Below, piece by piece: positions 1 to 8,646 of a stretch of 64,000 bases of DNA (positions are counted from its first letter, which is position 1; each line of letters begins with the position of its first letter). This stretch comes from Formosa agariphila KMM 3901. GTDB lineage: Bacteria; Bacteroidota; Bacteroidia; Flavobacteriales; Flavobacteriaceae. The position numbers and the translations under genes are program-made. The notes under the pieces are model-generated. The model did not search any database. It had not been told where the DNA came from and saw only the letters and a list, made by a program, of their open reading frames with translations. The DNA is taken from the NCBI RefSeq assembly GCF_000723205.1, contig NZ_HG315671.1:2920940-2984939 (forward strand). Direction: 5' to 3'.

Positions 1-1083
1 GAAAAACTTACAAAATACATTAATACGCGTGTACTTGGAGTATATGGTGGAACTAATATTAACACCCAAAAGCAGCAAGTTGCTCAAGGTGTAGATATTT
101 TAGTTGCCACACCTGGACGTCTATACGATTTAGCCGTTAGCCGTGTACTACAATTAAAATCGATACAAAAATTAGTAATTGATGAAGTTGATGTTATGCT
201 AGATTTAGGGTTTAGACATCAGCTAATTAATATTTTCGATATTCTTCCAGAACGTCGCCAAAACATTATGTTTTCGGCAACCATGACGCAAGATGTCGAT
301 GATTTAATAAACGATTTCTTTATTACTCCAGAGCGTGTTTCTATTGCCGTTTCTGGAACACCATTAGATAACATTGCTCAAGAACGTTACAATGTTCCTA
401 ATTTTTACACTAAAGTTAATTTATTAAATGAAATTCTTCAAGATAAAGAAACCTATAACAAGGTGCTTATTTTTGTCGGATTTAAAAGAATGGCAGACCG
501 ACTTTTTGAAGCTTTAGACGAAACCTTTAGTGAAGAAAGCTGTGTTATTCACTCTAACAAAACACAAAATTACCGTTTACGAAGTATCGAGCAATTTAGA
601 AATGGTGATAACCGCATATTGGTTGCTACAGATGTTATGGCTCGTGGTTTAGATATCGATAACATTTCTCATGTTATTAATTTTGATACGCCTGACTATC
701 CAGAAAACTATATTCATAGAATTGGTAGAACAGGACGTGCAGAACGCGAAGGACATACCATTTTATTTTCTACAGTAAAAGAACAAGATGCTTTAGAGCG
801 GATTGAGGCATTAATGCAAATGGAGATTCCGGTATTGGAAATTCCTGAAGATGTTGAAATTTCTACAGAATTATTAGAAGAAGAACGTGTTAAAATTAAG
901 GAGCGTAACAACCCTACAAAACGTAGAGATGAAGATGCTCCTGGACCTGCATTTCACGAAAAGAAAGAGAAAAATGCTAAAGAAAATTTAGGAGGATCTT
1001 ACCGTAGAGAAATTGCTAAAAAATACAAAAAGCCTAAAACTCGAGGCGACAAAAATTACAATAAAAGAAACAAAAACAAATAA
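1..1083 (+). CDS. DEAD-box RNA helicase, 5' end cut by window
   Basis: ATP-dependent RNA helicase of superfamily 2, probably acting in ribosome assembly or mRNA turnover. The frame is open from base 1, so the N-terminus (Q motif, Walker A) lies outside the window. Visible motifs, numbered from the first window codon, are TPGR near 39-42, motif II as DEVD at 61-64 (usual form DEAD), SAT at 92-94, ATD...RGLDID ending near 220, and HRIGRTGR near 239-246. A Lys/Arg-rich tail follows, as in many RhlE/CsdA-like bacterial helicases that bind rRNA. The first internal ATG at 196 falls inside motif II, so it is not the real start. Family certain, subfamily not resolved. Confidence 0.95.
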   Translation, partial: EKLTKYINTRVLGVYGGTNINTQKQQVAQGVDILVATPGRLYDLAVSRVLQLKSIQKLVIDEVDVMLDLGFRHQLINIFDILPERRQNIMFSATMTQDVDDLINDFFITPERVSIAVSGTPLDNIAQERYNVPNFYTKVNLLNEILQDKETYNKVLIFVGFKRMADRLFEALDETFSEESCVIHSNKTQNYRLRSIEQFRNGDNRILVATDVMARGLDIDNISHVINFDTPDYPENYIHRIGRTGRAEREGHTILFSTVKEQDALERIEALMQMEIPVLEIPEDVEISTELLEEERVKIKERNNPTKRRDEDAPGPAFHEKKEKNAKENLGGSYRREIAKKYKKPKTRGDKNYNKRNKNK

Positions 1084-1101
1084 TTCTCATTACAATTCCC
1101 T

Positions 1102-1893
1102 ATGAAACTTAAATACATTCTTACACTTTGTATAGGTCTATTTATATTCCAATTTTCGCAAGCAACAGAAAAACCTGCTCCAGAATGGGGACCAACAGGA
1201 CATCGTGTAGTTGGTAAAATTGCCGACAACTATTTAAAAAGAAGTACAAAACGCGCTATTGAGAAATTACTTAATAGACAGTCTTTAGCATTTGTTTCTA
1301 CCTATGGAGATGAAATAAAATCTGACGACCGCTATAAAAAATTTGGGACTTGGCATTATGTAAATATGGATGCGAATCAATCTTATGAAGATTCGAAAAA
1401 GAATCCTAAAGGCGATGCCGTAACAGGTGCAGAATACTGTGTTTCTGTTTTAAAAGACAAGAATGCAACCGATGAGGATAAAGCATTTTACCTAAAATTA
1501 CTTATTCATATTATAGGAGATATTCATCAACCTATGCATGTTGGATTAGCAGAAGATAAAGGAGGAAACGACATTAAAGTAAAATGGATGGGTAAAAGCA
1601 CCAATTTACACCGTGTTTGGGATAGCGACATGATTAATGGTTACGATATGAGCTACACCGAATTAGCCAATAATGCAGATGCTTTATCTAAAGAACAAAT
1701 TAAAGTTATAGAAGCAGGAACTATTATAGATTGGGTAAACGATACACATGTATTAGCAAATGCCGTTTATAAAGATGTAAATAAAGACGACAATTTAGGT
1801 TATAAATACGCCTACAACAATCTTAATATTGCACGTTCTCAAATTCAAAAAGGTGGGATTCGTTTAGCGAAACTACTTAATGATATTTTTTAA
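1102..1893 (+). CDS. S1/P1-type zinc nuclease, secreted
   Basis: Predicted trinuclear-zinc endonuclease of the S1/P1 family, cleaving single-stranded nucleic acid and releasing 5'-mononucleotides. A signal peptide covers about residues 1-21. The zinc-ligand pattern is present: a Trp near the mature N-terminus (W29) followed by GHR (H34), WHYVNMD, a HIIGDIHQPMH block with GGND, and NLHRVWD. Its 263 residues match the family. It lies 18 bases after the helicase and may share its transcript, but the functions are unrelated; nucleotide scavenging is the likely role. A terminator follows directly. Confidence 0.93.
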   Translation: MKLKYILTLCIGLFIFQFSQATEKPAPEWGPTGHRVVGKIADNYLKRSTKRAIEKLLNRQSLAFVSTYGDEIKSDDRYKKFGTWHYVNMDANQSYEDSKKNPKGDAVTGAEYCVSVLKDKNATDEDKAFYLKLLIHIIGDIHQPMHVGLAEDKGGNDIKVKWMGKSTNLHRVWDSDMINGYDMSYTELANNADALSKEQIKVIEAGTIIDWVNDTHVLANAVYKDVNKDDNLGYKYAYNNLNIARSQIQKGGIRLAKLLNDIF

Positions 1894-1920
1894 AACACGC
1901 AGTCTTAACTAAAACCTTTA

Positions 1921-1952
1921 AAGTCGATGTAACATATACATCGGCTTTTTTT
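1921..1952 (+). terminator. Intrinsic terminator after S1/P1 nuclease
   Basis: A 10-bp stem (1921-1930 with 1938-1947, one G-U pair) is followed by a T run. It ends the helicase-nuclease transcript. Confidence 0.8.
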
Positions 1953-2130
1953 ATACTCAAAATCTAACTAAATCACAAAATTTAGACATGTCTTAAAAGA
2001 CAAAATACTCTTTTTACCGTTGACTGAATTTCAATAATCTATTCTTAATAAAAAATTTACCGTTTAACGAAATAAAAGTAATAATTAACAATTTTAACCT
2101 TTTACATTATAATTTTAAAGTGAATAGGAA

Positions 2131-2138
2131 TACCTTTG
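2131..2138 (+). promoter_or_regulatory. Bacteroidota -7 element TACCTTTG
   Basis: An exact match to TAnnTTTG lies 49 bases before the ATG of the 138-residue protein. No clear -33 TTG element is seen at the usual spacing. Confidence 0.6.
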
Positions 2139-2187
2139 CATCAAGGCTTTAGCATATTTAAGAGTCTTAATTCCTTTATTAATCTAT

Positions 2188-2604
2188 ATGAAACGGTTGC
2201 TCACATATCCTTTTGGTACTTTAAAATTGTTCGACAATTATGTTCTCGCTCAAGTAAATGAGGGTGCAAGTATTACTATAGATACAAATAATATATTAAA
2301 GGATATTGCTACTAATTATTACAAAGGCCAGCCTTTTGTATATATTTCGTACCGAAAATATTCATATTCTGTAGATCCTGCTGTCTATTTAGAGGCCTCT
2401 AAAATTAAAAACTTAATTGGTTTTGCTATTGTAACAGATATACCAATGGCTTTGAGTAATACCAGAATAGAACGTATGTTTGTGAAGAAAATTTTTGAAA
2501 CTTTCGAAATTATTTCTGAAGCTAAAATTTGGGCTAACAACCTTGTAAAACAACGTAAACACTCTATTTTAAGAGAAAAAGAAATGTCTTCTCGCAGACT
2601 ATAA
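2188..2604 (+). CDS. Conserved hypothetical protein, 138 aa
   Basis: A small soluble protein with no signal peptide or membrane segment. Alternating hydrophobic and charged stretches suggest a compact alpha/beta fold. The general pattern (short beta N-terminus, VYISYRKYSYSVDP segment, helical basic C-terminus) recalls STAS/SpoIIAA-like flavobacterial proteins, but this is an impression rather than an assignment. It has its own TACCTTTG promoter and a palindromic hairpin behind it, so it is probably monocistronic. Function unknown. Confidence 0.8.
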   Translation: MKRLLTYPFGTLKLFDNYVLAQVNEGASITIDTNNILKDIATNYYKGQPFVYISYRKYSYSVDPAVYLEASKIKNLIGFAIVTDIPMALSNTRIERMFVKKIFETFEIISEAKIWANNLVKQRKHSILREKEMSSRRL

Positions 2605-2639
2605 TTAGAGTAATCACACACTACATTTTTATATATTAA

Positions 2640-2681
2640 ACACCAAACAGGCTCAATCGTACGATTGAGCCTGTTTGGTGT
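2640..2681. terminator. Perfect 42-nt palindrome, likely bidirectional terminator
   Basis: The two 21-base arms are exact reverse complements with no spacer (centre between 2660 and 2661, TCGT/ACGA). It sits between the convergent ends of the 138-aa gene and the ExbB-like gene. The flanks carry only weak T tracts on either strand (TATTTG on plus, TTTAATAT on minus), so RNA 3'-end protection or protein binding is also possible. Confidence 0.65.
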
Positions 2682-2697
2682 ATTTGCATTAATAAAC

Positions 2698-3099
2698 CTA
2701 AAACTTATACATCCACTTATAAATTAAGATTCCAATTCTAGAAATTACAAAGACTAAAGTTCCGAAAAGTGTTGTTAAAAAGGACACTTTTAAACCTCCT
2801 GCTAGCATCCCAGAGGATATAGAATTCATACCTTCAATAGCATCAAAAGCAGTTATTAATCCAATAATAGAGCCAAGAAAACCAATGACTAATCCTAATA
2901 AACTGGAGTCGCTTACAAGACTTATCATTTTTCTAGATTTCACTTCATTTTTATTCGCCAGATAAAATCCACTTATCAAAAAGAAAAAAGACAGTAGTAA
3001 ACAGATTAAAATTAGCGACATAAATAAAACGCCACCTTCACTAAAACGATTAGCTAATTGTGTAAAAAAACCTTGTTGTTGCATCATTAAAACATACAT
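2698..3099 (-). CDS. Short MotA/TolQ/ExbB-family membrane protein
   Basis: A 133-residue inner-membrane protein with three hydrophobic segments (about 25-48, 65-85, 105-130). The middle and last segments with the connecting GFLGSIIGLITAFDAI and GGLKVSFLTTLFGT stretches match the MotA/TolQ/ExbB proton-channel domain. It is shorter than classical ExbB and has no ExbD/TolR neighbour, so its partner is unknown. The ATG at 3099 is used here; the paired ATGs at 3087/3084 are alternatives. A CAAAACTA (-7 element on minus) at 3128-3135 would drive it. Confidence 0.8.
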   Translation of the reverse strand: MYVLMMQQQGFFTQLANRFSEGGVLFMSLILICLLLSFFFLISGFYLANKNEVKSRKMISLVSDSSLLGLVIGFLGSIIGLITAFDAIEGMNSISSGMLAGGLKVSFLTTLFGTLVFVISRIGILIYKWMYKF

Positions 3100-3127
3100 A
3101 GTAAAATATATTATAGTTAGTAGACTC

Positions 3128-3135
3128 CAAAACTA
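3128..3135 (-). promoter_or_regulatory. -7 element for ExbB-like gene
   Basis: Read on the minus strand this is TAGTTTTG, matching TAnnTTTG, about 28 bases before the ATG at 3099. Confidence 0.5.
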
Positions 3136-3288
3136 CTGCCAAATAACGCATCATTAAATGTAATGCGACGGACTACCAATTTAGGCCTTTTTTTAACCGA
3201 CATGTTAAATCGGTTGCTAATTCTGTAATTCGTCTATAAAACACCTCAGCGTTTCAAAAATATAGTATTATTGTATAAGATTGGAATT

Positions 3289-4359
3289 ATGTTATCACCA
3301 CATTTTATATTAAAACAGTTAGGCCGTCTGGGTCTACACATCTTATTTTGGTGTGGTGTCTTGTTATTTTACACTTATTTTTTTGGCTCCGGAAGTAGCG
3401 ATATGAGTTATGTACTCTCCTTCTCGCTGTTCTTAATGCCCATTACAATTGCAACAACTTACGTATGTATTTACAAACTAATTCCAGATTATTTAATGCT
3501 GAAAAAGTACGCACTTTTCGGACTCTACAGTTTGTATACTTTTATTATTTCGGCTTACCTGATTATCCTTTCTATCTTTTATGGCTTAATTTATTTATCG
3601 CATTTTGAATACAATAATATGGCACCTGTAAGTCAGAATTTATTATTTGTTATGATTGGTGTGTATTTAGTAACCACTGTAGTGAGTGCTTTTAAATTGT
3701 TAAAGTTGAATTTAAAACAGGTTGAAAACACCAGTAAATTAGAACACAAAATTCTTGAAACCCAACTGAAGCTAAAAGAACAAGAATTGCAGTATCTAAA
3801 AATGCAGATTCATCCGCACTTTCTATTTAACACCCTAAATACCATGTATGGGTTTTCGTTAAAAAAGGCTGATGAAACGCCTGAAATGATATTAAAACTT
3901 TCAAATTTATTAGATTATTTACTCTACCAAATCGACAAACCTTTTGTGTTATTGACAGATGAAATTAATCACATTCAAGATTATATTGCTTTAGAATCAC
4001 TTCGGTTCAACAAAACGTTGAATATCAATTTCAATATTGAAAACATCTCCGAGACTACAAAAATTGCTCCCATGCTTTTTCTTCCTTTTATAGAAAACAG
4101 CTTTAAACACGGGGTTTTAAAACACGGTATATTAAATATTAAAATTGATTTATCGTTTAAAGACCACATGATTTATTTTTATATTGAAAATACAAGTGCA
4201 TCATCTTCTGAAACCAAATCTGGTATTGGACTAGAAAACATAAAAAAACGTTTAGAGATGCTTTATAAAGACGCCTATACCTTGTCTATTTTAAATACGA
4301 ATAGCACATTTAAAGTCCGTTTAACATTAAAAACAAAAGACGCTTTTGCAAACCAATAG
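3289..4359 (+). CDS. LytS-type sensor histidine kinase
   Basis: Membrane histidine kinase of the His_kinase (LytS/YehU) class. Four hydrophobic segments fill about the first 125 residues, followed by a coiled coil and the H-box QIHPHFLFN (phospho-acceptor His). An N-box FIENSFKHG and a G-box GIGLENIKKRL of the HATPase domain follow. A TTG at 3271 is in frame, but the ATG at 3289 is preferred because it places the start just before the first hydrophobic stretch. It overlaps the response regulator gene by 14 bases, so the two are translationally coupled. No extracellular sensor domain is visible; the signal is unknown. Confidence 0.93.
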   Translation: MLSPHFILKQLGRLGLHILFWCGVLLFYTYFFGSGSSDMSYVLSFSLFLMPITIATTYVCIYKLIPDYLMLKKYALFGLYSLYTFIISAYLIILSIFYGLIYLSHFEYNNMAPVSQNLLFVMIGVYLVTTVVSAFKLLKLNLKQVENTSKLEHKILETQLKLKEQELQYLKMQIHPHFLFNTLNTMYGFSLKKADETPEMILKLSNLLDYLLYQIDKPFVLLTDEINHIQDYIALESLRFNKTLNINFNIENISETTKIAPMLFLPFIENSFKHGVLKHGILNIKIDLSFKDHMIYFYIENTSASSSETKSGIGLENIKKRLEMLYKDAYTLSILNTNSTFKVRLTLKTKDAFANQ

Positions 4360-5062
4360 AACCATATCGTGCCTAATTGTAGATGACGAAGTCATAGCCA
4401 GAGAAGTAATTGCTTCGCACCTATCTAAAATTAGCAACATTACAGTTGTTGCGAGTTGTAGCAATGCCATTGAAGCCTTTAACCAAATAAGCAATCATAC
4501 CATTGACTTGGTATTTTTGGATATAAACATGCCAGAAATCTCCGGAATTTCGTTTGCTAAATCCATTAACCCTAGTATTAAAATAATTTTCACTACAGCA
4601 TATCGCGATTATGCTGTTGAAGGTTTCGAGCTTCAGGCTGTAGATTATTTATTAAAGCCCATTTCTTTTGAAAGGCTATTAAAGGCTGTAAATAATTATT
4701 TTGATGTTTATACGGAATCTCAACATGGGAATTTACCAGTAGCAGACGTTTCAGACTTTATGTTTGTGCGTTCCGACCGGAAAATGATAAAAATAGATTT
4801 TGATGCTGTTGTTTATATAGAAAGCTATAGCGATTATCTAAAAATTCATTTACAAGATTCCACTATCGTGACGCGCGAAACCATTAGCGCTATTGAAGTA
4901 AAACTTCCGCCAAAACAGTTTTTAAGAATACATCGGTCGTATATTATTTCAGTAAAAAACATTACCTCGTTCACAAACGAACATGTTACCATTTTAAACC
5001 AAGCATTGCCTATTAGCAGAAGTTATAAAAAAGAGATTTTAGAGCTTTTAGAACGGTATTAG
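4346..5062 (+). CDS. LytTR-family response regulator
   Basis: Two-component response regulator of the LytR/AlgR type. The N-terminal receiver domain shows the acidic pair D13/D14, phospho-acceptor D59 in FLDINMP, and the conserved Lys in LLKPISF near 107. A C-terminal LytTR DNA-binding domain (about 140-238) contains FLRIHRSYIISVKNI, typical of the family. It is paired with the overlapping upstream kinase. Target genes are not evident from the neighbourhood. Confidence 0.95.
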   Translation: MQTNRTISCLIVDDEVIAREVIASHLSKISNITVVASCSNAIEAFNQISNHTIDLVFLDINMPEISGISFAKSINPSIKIIFTTAYRDYAVEGFELQAVDYLLKPISFERLLKAVNNYFDVYTESQHGNLPVADVSDFMFVRSDRKMIKIDFDAVVYIESYSDYLKIHLQDSTIVTRETISAIEVKLPPKQFLRIHRSYIISVKNITSFTNEHVTILNQALPISRSYKKEILELLERY

Positions 5063-5101
5063 AATGTAAATTTAAACAAATTACACTTCACTGTAAAGCA
5101 T

Positions 5102-5131
5102 AAAAAAAGCGACCTAAATTAGGTCGCTTTA
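5102..5131. terminator. Bidirectional terminator between LytTR gene and lpdA
   Basis: A 12-bp perfect stem (5106-5117 with 5119-5130) is flanked by an A run on the left and T-rich sequence on the right. It suits both convergent genes. Confidence 0.85.
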
Positions 5132-5150
5132 ATATTATATAAAAAGCGTT

Positions 5151-6551
5151 TTAAACATGTAAAGCACGATCTCCAGTTGCTGCTAGGGCCGCTTCTTTAA
5201 TCGCTTCTGTAAATGTTGGATGCGCATGAGACATTCTAGAAACATCTTCTGCACTAGCTCTGTATTCCATAGCTACAACCGCTTCGGCAATCATATCGGC
5301 AGCACGAGCACCAACCATATGTACACCTAAAATTTCATCGGTAGTTTTATCTGCAAGAATTTTCACAAATCCGTCTAAATCCATACTTGCTCTACTTCTA
5401 CCTAAAGCACGCATTGGGAACGATCCTACTTTGTATTCTACTCCAGATTCTTTTAATTGCTCTTCTGTTTTACCAACAGTTGCAACTTCTGGCCATGTGT
5501 ACACCACGCCTGGAATTAAGTTATAATCGATATGTGGTTTTTGTCCAGCTAAAGTTTCAGCAACAAATACACCTTCTTCTTCGGCTTTATGAGCTAACAT
5601 AGCACCTTTTACAACATCACCAATAGCATAAATATTAGAAGCACTAGTTTGTAAATGGTCGTTCACTTCAATTTGTCCACGGTCTGTAAGTTTCACTCCA
5701 GCAGCTTCAGCATTTAAACCATCTGTATACGGACGACGTCCAACAGACACTAAACAATAGTCTCCTTTAAATTCTACTTCTTCTCCTTTTTTATTGTCAG
5801 CTTTTACAATAACTTCATCACCAACGCGCTCTACAGATTTTACTTTGTGAGACACATTCATTTTGAATTTTTGCTTCTTTAAAACTTTATTAAGTTCTTT
5901 AGATAAGCCAGCATCCATAGTAGGGATAATACGATCCATAAATTCTACTACAGAAACCTCAGAACCAAGACGCTTGTAAACTTGTCCTAATTCTAAACCA
6001 ATAACACCACCACCAATTACGATTAAGTGTTTCGGAATTTCTTTAAGTTTTAAAGCTTCGGTAGACGTAATGATACGTTCTTTATCGATATTAATAAATG
6101 GTAAGCTAGAAGGCTTACTTCCTGTTGCGATAATTGTATTTTTTGCTTCAATCTCTACAGTTTCCTCTCCAGAAATTGTAATGTGAGTGGCATCTTTAAA
6201 TGCACCTAAACCTTGATATACATCGATGTTGTTTTTCTTCATCAAGAAGTCGATTCCACCAGTTGTCTGGTCTACAACAGACTGCTTACGCGCAATCATT
6301 TTTTCAAGATTTACTTTTACATCACCAGGGATTTCAATTCCGTGCTCTTCAAAATGCTTAATCGCATCTTCGTAGTGATGAGAAGAATCTAGTAAGGCTT
6401 TACTAGGAATACATCCTACATTTAAACACGTTCCACCAAGTGTTGAATATTTTTCTATAATTGCAGTTTTCATACCCAGTTGTGCGCAACGTATTGCTGC
6501 TACATATCCTCCAGGTCCTGAACCGATAACGGCTACATCGTATGAATTCAT
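5151..6551 (-). CDS. lpdA: Dihydrolipoyl dehydrogenase (E3)
   Basis: Flavoprotein that reoxidises dihydrolipoamide in 2-oxo acid dehydrogenase complexes and the glycine cleavage system, producing NADH. From the ATG at 6551 the protein has 466 residues. It shows the FAD-binding GSGPGG near 11, the redox disulfide C42-LNVG-C47, a second Rossmann GGGVIG motif and the C-terminal catalytic H444-P-T...E449. The frame extends 45 bases upstream, but that extension carries no conserved residues and overlaps the probable transcription start, so 6551 is chosen. No E1/E2 genes adjoin it. Confidence 0.97.
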   Translation of the reverse strand: MNSYDVAVIGSGPGGYVAAIRCAQLGMKTAIIEKYSTLGGTCLNVGCIPSKALLDSSHHYEDAIKHFEEHGIEIPGDVKVNLEKMIARKQSVVDQTTGGIDFLMKKNNIDVYQGLGAFKDATHITISGEETVEIEAKNTIIATGSKPSSLPFINIDKERIITSTEALKLKEIPKHLIVIGGGVIGLELGQVYKRLGSEVSVVEFMDRIIPTMDAGLSKELNKVLKKQKFKMNVSHKVKSVERVGDEVIVKADNKKGEEVEFKGDYCLVSVGRRPYTDGLNAEAAGVKLTDRGQIEVNDHLQTSASNIYAIGDVVKGAMLAHKAEEEGVFVAETLAGQKPHIDYNLIPGVVYTWPEVATVGKTEEQLKESGVEYKVGSFPMRALGRSRASMDLDGFVKILADKTTDEILGVHMVGARAADMIAEAVVAMEYRASAEDVSRMSHAHPTFTEAIKEAALAATGDRALHV

Positions 6552-6593
6552 AAAGTTTATTTTGATTCTTTTTTTAAATGGTACACAAAAATA

Positions 6594-6601
6594 CAAATTT
6601 A
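6594..6601 (-). promoter_or_regulatory. -7 element for lpdA
   Basis: CAAATTTA on plus reads TAAATTTG on minus, an exact TAnnTTTG match 42 bases before the lpdA ATG. It supports the shorter lpdA start. Confidence 0.6.
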
Positions 6602-6673
6602 CATAGGTTTAGCAGCTTAACATTATTAAAATTTTAAGCTTTTTTTTGAGAATACACTAATGCACTATTAGCC

Positions 6674-7132
6674 TTAAACAGGAATAATAGTGCTGTGTTT
6701 CACTTCATTAATCACAAACATACTGTGCGTACTCCCAATATGATTAATTGTTGTGAGTTTATTCACCATAAATTCCCGAAACGCAACCATATCTTCTACC
6801 ATTACTTTTAATAAATAATCGTAATCGCCACTGATGTGATAACACTCCATGACCTCGTCTAAATTGGCCACCTCTTTTTCAAACTGAACCACATAAACCT
6901 GACTGTGCTTTACGAGCTTGATATGACAATACGCCACGAAAGACTTCTGTACTTCGTCTTTATTTACCAAAGCCACATACCTATTAATAACCCCTTGGTT
7001 CTCTAATTTTTTAATCCGTTCGTAAACTGCAGTAACCGATAAATTGAGTTGCGTAGACAACGCTTTATTGGTCTGTTTACTATCCGTTTGAAGTAAAGTA
7101 ATGAGTTGTTTGTCGATGGCATCAAAAATCAT
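6674..7132 (-). CDS. Lrp/AsnC-family transcriptional regulator
   Basis: A 152-residue regulator with an N-terminal winged HTH (about 5-50, with ALSTQLNLSVTAVYERIKKLE as the recognition region) and a C-terminal RAM ligand-binding domain (about 65-140, containing CYHISGDYDYLLKV). Members bind amino acids and wrap DNA as octamers. It is divergent from a methionine gamma-lyase-like gene with a 157-bp shared regulatory region, which suggests local control of sulfur amino acid catabolism and autoregulation. The effector is inferred. Confidence 0.95.
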   Translation of the reverse strand: MIFDAIDKQLITLLQTDSKQTNKALSTQLNLSVTAVYERIKKLENQGVINRYVALVNKDEVQKSFVAYCHIKLVKHSQVYVVQFEKEVANLDEVMECYHISGDYDYLLKVMVEDMVAFREFMVNKLTTINHIGSTHSMFVINEVKHSTIIPV

Positions 7133-7175
7133 ATTGAAAAATTTTCTATTAAAAGTTATAAACGGAGCTCTAAAC

Positions 7176-7183
7176 CAAATATA
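7176..7183 (-). promoter_or_regulatory. -7 element for lrp-type gene
   Basis: CAAATATA on plus reads TATATTTG on minus, 43 bases before the regulator ATG. An inverted repeat lies immediately behind it. Confidence 0.55.
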
Positions 7184-7211
7184 AAACTATTTTAAACCAA
7201 ATAGATAGTTT
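7184..7211. promoter_or_regulatory. Inverted repeat, candidate Lrp operator
   Basis: AAACTAT (7184-7190) and ATAGTTT (7205-7211) are perfect 7-bp arms spaced 21 bp centre to centre, two helical turns. The site abuts the regulator's -7 element and lies about 80 bp before the divergent lyase gene. Binding is inferred from position and symmetry only. Confidence 0.4.
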
Positions 7212-7289
7212 AATAATCTAAATAAACAGACAACCATTGATAAATATACTAAATTTCATCAATTTTGATTCACATCAAAAAATAAAATA

Positions 7290-8492
7290 ATGGCATTTAA
7301 ACCCGCAAACAGCATTCAAGACTTACAATATTTCGGAGAATTCGGAGGCGTAAATCCTTCCATCTCAGATTCATCTACATATACCTTTATATCGGCTAAA
7401 ACCATGTTCGATACTTTTGAAGGCAATACCGATGGCTGTTACTTATATTCCCGTCATTCTTCTCCTTCCAATCTTTATTTAGGCGAAGCTTTGGCCGCTA
7501 TGGAAGGTACAGAAACTGCAAATGTTTACGCTTCAGGAATGGGCGCAATTACCTCTGTGTTACTTCAAAATTGTGGCGCTGGCGATCATGTTGTTTCTAG
7601 TCGAACTATTTATGGCGGTACCTATGCGTTTCTGAAAAATTTCGCTCCACGATTCAATATCAAATCATCTTTTGTAGACATTACAAAATTAGAAGTGGTT
7701 GAAGCTGCCATAACACCAAACACTAAAATGATATATTGTGAATGTGTGAGCAACCCATTATTAGAAGTCGCCGACATTAAAGGTTTAGCTCAACTTGCAA
7801 AAAAGCACAACCTACAATTGGTGGTCGACAATACCTTTTCGCCTTTAAGCATTTCTCCTGCAAAACTTGGAGCCGATGTCGTTATTCATAGTTTAACAAA
7901 ATTTATAAACGGTAGTAGCGATACCGTTGGTGGTGTGGTTTGCGGTACTCAAGATTTTATTAATGAATTAAAAAATGTAAACGACGGTGCGGCTATGCTA
8001 TTAGGATCTACAATGGATAGTATGCGATCGGCTTCTGTTTTAAAAAACCTGAGAACGCTTCATCTTCGTATGCAACAACACAGTAAAAACGGATTGTATT
8101 TAGCCGAAAAATTTGAAGCCAACGGATTAAAAACCGTATATCCGGGATTAGCATCTCATCCTGCTCACGAATTATTTAAAACCATGATGAACACACAGTA
8201 CGGTTTTGGAGGTATGCTAACCATTGATGTAGGCTCTATTGCTAAAGCTAACGCACTTATGGAACTCATGCAACATAAAAACTTAGGGTATTTAGCCGTG
8301 AGTTTAGGTTTCTATAAAACCTTATTTTCTGCACCAGGAAGCTCTACCTCCTCAGAGATTCCAGAAGACGAGCAAAAAGCGATGGGTTTAAGCGATGGCT
8401 TAATTAGATTTTCAATAGGTTTAGATGCCGATATAGAACGTACCTATAACATGATGCACGAATGCTTGGTAGAATTAAAAATATTAGAATAG
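7290..8492 (+). CDS. Methionine gamma-lyase-like PLP enzyme
   Basis: A 400-residue member of the Cys/Met metabolism PLP-dependent family, which includes methionine gamma-lyase, cystathionine gamma-synthase and cystathionine beta/gamma-lyases. The PLP lysine is K204 in SLTKFINGSSDTVGG, the ring-stacking region is NVYASGMGAI near 78-87, and D180 in VVDNTF contacts the pyridine nitrogen. The YSRHSSPSN stretch replaces the common YSRxxNPT. The divergent Lrp regulator favours a catabolic role, with methionine broken down to methanethiol, ammonia and 2-oxobutanoate. The exact substrate cannot be decided from sequence alone. A near-consensus -7 element (CAATTTTG, 7260-7267) precedes it. Confidence 0.88.
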   Translation: MAFKPANSIQDLQYFGEFGGVNPSISDSSTYTFISAKTMFDTFEGNTDGCYLYSRHSSPSNLYLGEALAAMEGTETANVYASGMGAITSVLLQNCGAGDHVVSSRTIYGGTYAFLKNFAPRFNIKSSFVDITKLEVVEAAITPNTKMIYCECVSNPLLEVADIKGLAQLAKKHNLQLVVDNTFSPLSISPAKLGADVVIHSLTKFINGSSDTVGGVVCGTQDFINELKNVNDGAAMLLGSTMDSMRSASVLKNLRTLHLRMQQHSKNGLYLAEKFEANGLKTVYPGLASHPAHELFKTMMNTQYGFGGMLTIDVGSIAKANALMELMQHKNLGYLAVSLGFYKTLFSAPGSSTSSEIPEDEQKAMGLSDGLIRFSIGLDADIERTYNMMHECLVELKILE

Positions 8493-8515
8493 AAATTATT
8501 ATTTCTAAACTTAAG

Positions 8516-8544
8516 AACACTTCTATTATTAGAAGTGTTTTTTT
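8516..8544 (+). terminator. Terminator after methionine lyase-like gene
   Basis: A 9-bp stem (8516-8524 with 8531-8539), a 6-nt loop and a run of seven or more T. Confidence 0.9.
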
Positions 8545-8646
8545 ATGTCGCGTTTTTTGAAAATTTTGTTTATCTGAATCCGTATTTGCACATAAGCGTG
8601 TAAAATCGTAACATTACAAATCTTAATTTAACCGTAAAAACAGCGC

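Noticed and set aside
8555-8590. Promoter motif CGTATTTG before nhaC
   Set aside because: It lacks the TA of TAnnTTTG at the correct spacing.
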